Shown: one piece after another, positions 7,544 through 8,083 of the stretch
Layout of the letters: each line of letters begins with the position of its first letter
Numbering within the stretch: the stretch's first letter is position 1
Assembly: GCA_046074645.1 (NCBI GenBank)
Contig: JBJTOP010000010.1
Coordinates: 1-8,083, forward strand
Direction: 5' to 3'
Length of the DNA: 8,083 nt
Source: SXXK01 sp046074645
Lineage (GTDB): Bacteria > Planctomycetota > Planctomycetia > Planctomycetales > Planctomycetaceae
Translations under genes and position numbers: made by a program
The notes under the pieces: generated by a model
Seen by the model: only the letters and a program-made list of their open reading frames with translations
Told to the model about the DNA's origin: nothing
Databases searched by the model: none

Positions 7544-7861
7544 CTACTCCGCCTGCGATACTCCTGAAAAGCTCTTTTTCAGTTTCCAATTGCACTGCCT
7601 CCAGCCTTTGGGAACGGCCTGAATGACGGCCCTCGGTCAGCCGTTCTGATTTGCAGCGGAGTCCGCTGAAGGCGTGATGGATCCGCAAAAACCGCCGGAA
7701 TGCAGCCTCAGGTGCGTTCACCCGTCCTTTCACGGAATTCCAGAGAACTTCAAGGCCCTTGTGCGGCAGCCACGCGGCTGAGCGGTTGGGCGGAAGCCCC
7801 CGGCTGCGTTTTCGCACCGAAGGTGCGCGCTCTGGCGAGGCGTTACCTGGGCGGTGGCAGG

Positions 7862-7943
7862 GCCTTTTGCCCGCAGGCTGCCGCCATGCGGCTGGAATGC
7901 GGCGGGCGTGCGGCAGGCATGCGGTCGGAACCGGGCAAAAGGC
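7862..7943. repeat. 12-bp perfect inverted repeat enclosing a tandem array
   Basis: The left arm gccttttgcccg (7862-7873) and the right arm cgggcaaaaggc (7932-7943) are exact reverse complements. The 58 bp between them hold four 11-bp tandem units. The right arm is followed directly by the palindromic 13-mer at 7944-7956. The arms could close a hairpin in RNA or act as ends of a small repeat unit. No direct target duplication was recognised at its borders. Confidence 0.7.
7882..7925. repeat. Four tandem 11-bp units, consensus nnnnRTGCGGY
   Basis: Read on the + strand the units are cgccatgcggc (7882-7892), tggaatgcggc (7893-7903), gggcgtgcggc (7904-7914) and aggcatgcggt (7915-7925). Each has four variable bases followed by a near-constant seven-base core. 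A more degenerate fifth unit, ccgcaggctgc, may precede them at 7871-7881, overlapping the left inverted-repeat arm. The period is not a multiple of three, which argues against a coding repeat; eleven bases is close to one helical turn. Confidence 0.7.
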
Positions 7944-7957
7944 GGTGCCATGCACCT
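7944..7957. repeat. Palindromic 14-mer, copy 2
   Basis: This is the second exact copy of ggtgccatgcacct, also seen at 28-41. Here it abuts the right arm of the inverted repeat. Its 5-bp arms around cat can form a short hairpin in either strand. Confidence 0.4.
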
Positions 7958-7991
7958 CGTTACGAATCGCCAGTGTTTTTACAGTATCAGC

Positions 7992-8083
7992 CTACACGCT
8001 CGTGCACTGCCGTTCGACTGCTGAGAACATCTGCGGCAGCGTGGGGGGGCCGATTTCCGGCAGCAGCGCACTGGAGGCTTGCG
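7992..8083 (-). CDS. Possible C-terminal end of a gene cut by the window edge
   Basis: On the minus strand an open frame enters from the right edge and ends at a TAG (7992-7994). The visible 29 residues begin QASSALLPEIGPPTLPQM and end ERQCTSV. The frame favours G or C at third positions and has an ordinary amino-acid mix, unlike the Arg- and Cys-rich alternatives in the other two minus-strand frames. Open frames also exist on the + strand through this short stretch, so the call is tentative and no family can be assigned. If real, the repeat-rich region to its left is a spacer between two co-directional genes. Confidence 0.35.
   Translation of the reverse strand, partial: QASSALLPEIGPPTLPQMFSAVERQCTSV

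Larger units (their letters stand above)
7523..7991. other. 469-bp gene-less region with serial stem-loops and a repeat module
   Basis: No gene is supported between the lipoprotein start and the right-edge fragment. The half nearest the lipoprotein gene carries a row of short perfect inverted repeats: 7564-7570 with 7576-7582 (7 bp); 7612-7618 with 7640-7646, enclosing 7624-7627 with 7636-7639; 7654-7658 with 7664-7668; 7767-7771 with 7776-7780; 7788-7791 with 7796-7799 around a ggaa tetraloop; and 7813-7818 with 7822-7827. The half nearest the right edge holds the inverted-repeat and tandem-repeat module listed separately. The minus-strand frames crossing it give low-complexity Arg/Pro/His/Ala products whose content follows the repeats. 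A structured RNA, a long 5' leader or a dispersed repeat would each fit; the sequence alone does not decide. Confidence 0.5.

Noticed and set aside
7862..7943. CRISPR array or insertion sequence reading of the repeat module
   Set aside because: Units are 11 bp, contiguous and without spacers, so this is not CRISPR. There is no transposase gene and no visible target duplication, so an insertion sequence is not supported.
7539..7955. 138-codon minus-strand open frame (GTG start) and an overlapping 73-codon frame at 7730-7951
   Set aside because: The start codons fall in the palindrome and the first residues are dictated by the inverted and 11-bp tandem repeats. The products are Arg/Pro/His/Ala-rich without domains, two frames are open at once, and the 11-bp period does not keep frame. 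A short hypothetical protein cannot be wholly excluded.

Overview
The window reads as chromosomal DNA of a planctomycete. The main reason is the adjacent pair of a DUF1549/DUF1553 protein and a DUF1501 protein, exported families that are greatly expanded in Planctomycetes. Supporting signs are GC-rich coding sequence, genes mostly without Shine-Dalgarno sites, and an adenylosuccinate lyase of the animal-like type. No phage, integrase, transposase, CRISPR array, tRNA or rRNA gene was found.

Layout. Positions 1-278 hold no convincing gene. On the + strand come prfC (279-1883, peptide chain release factor 3) and purB (1951-3381, adenylosuccinate lyase), 67 bp apart and possibly co-transcribed. 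purB converges on a run of minus-strand genes with only 11 bp between the stop codons. Read in their own direction these are a short putative lipoprotein (7504-7163), smpB (7031-6507), a DUF1549/DUF1553 protein (6380-4794) and a DUF1501 protein (4760-3393). The last two are 33 bp apart and almost certainly one operon. A probable C-terminal fragment of another minus-strand gene lies at the right edge (7992-8083).

The window combines housekeeping functions with lineage-specific exported proteins. RF3 recycles class I release factors and SmpB works with tmRNA to rescue stalled ribosomes, so two translation-termination or rescue genes lie about 5 kb apart on opposite strands; no link beyond proximity is visible. 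PurB acts in purine synthesis. The DUF1549/DUF1553-DUF1501 pair is exported and of unproven biochemical role.

The part not explained by genes is 7523-7991, upstream of the lipoprotein gene. It contains a series of small stem-loops, then a 12-bp perfect inverted repeat enclosing four tandem 11-bp units, then a palindromic 13-mer. It looks like a structured non-coding or repeated element rather than a gene, although open frames cross it. It is the best candidate for something undescribed. I see no clear new multi-gene system in the window.
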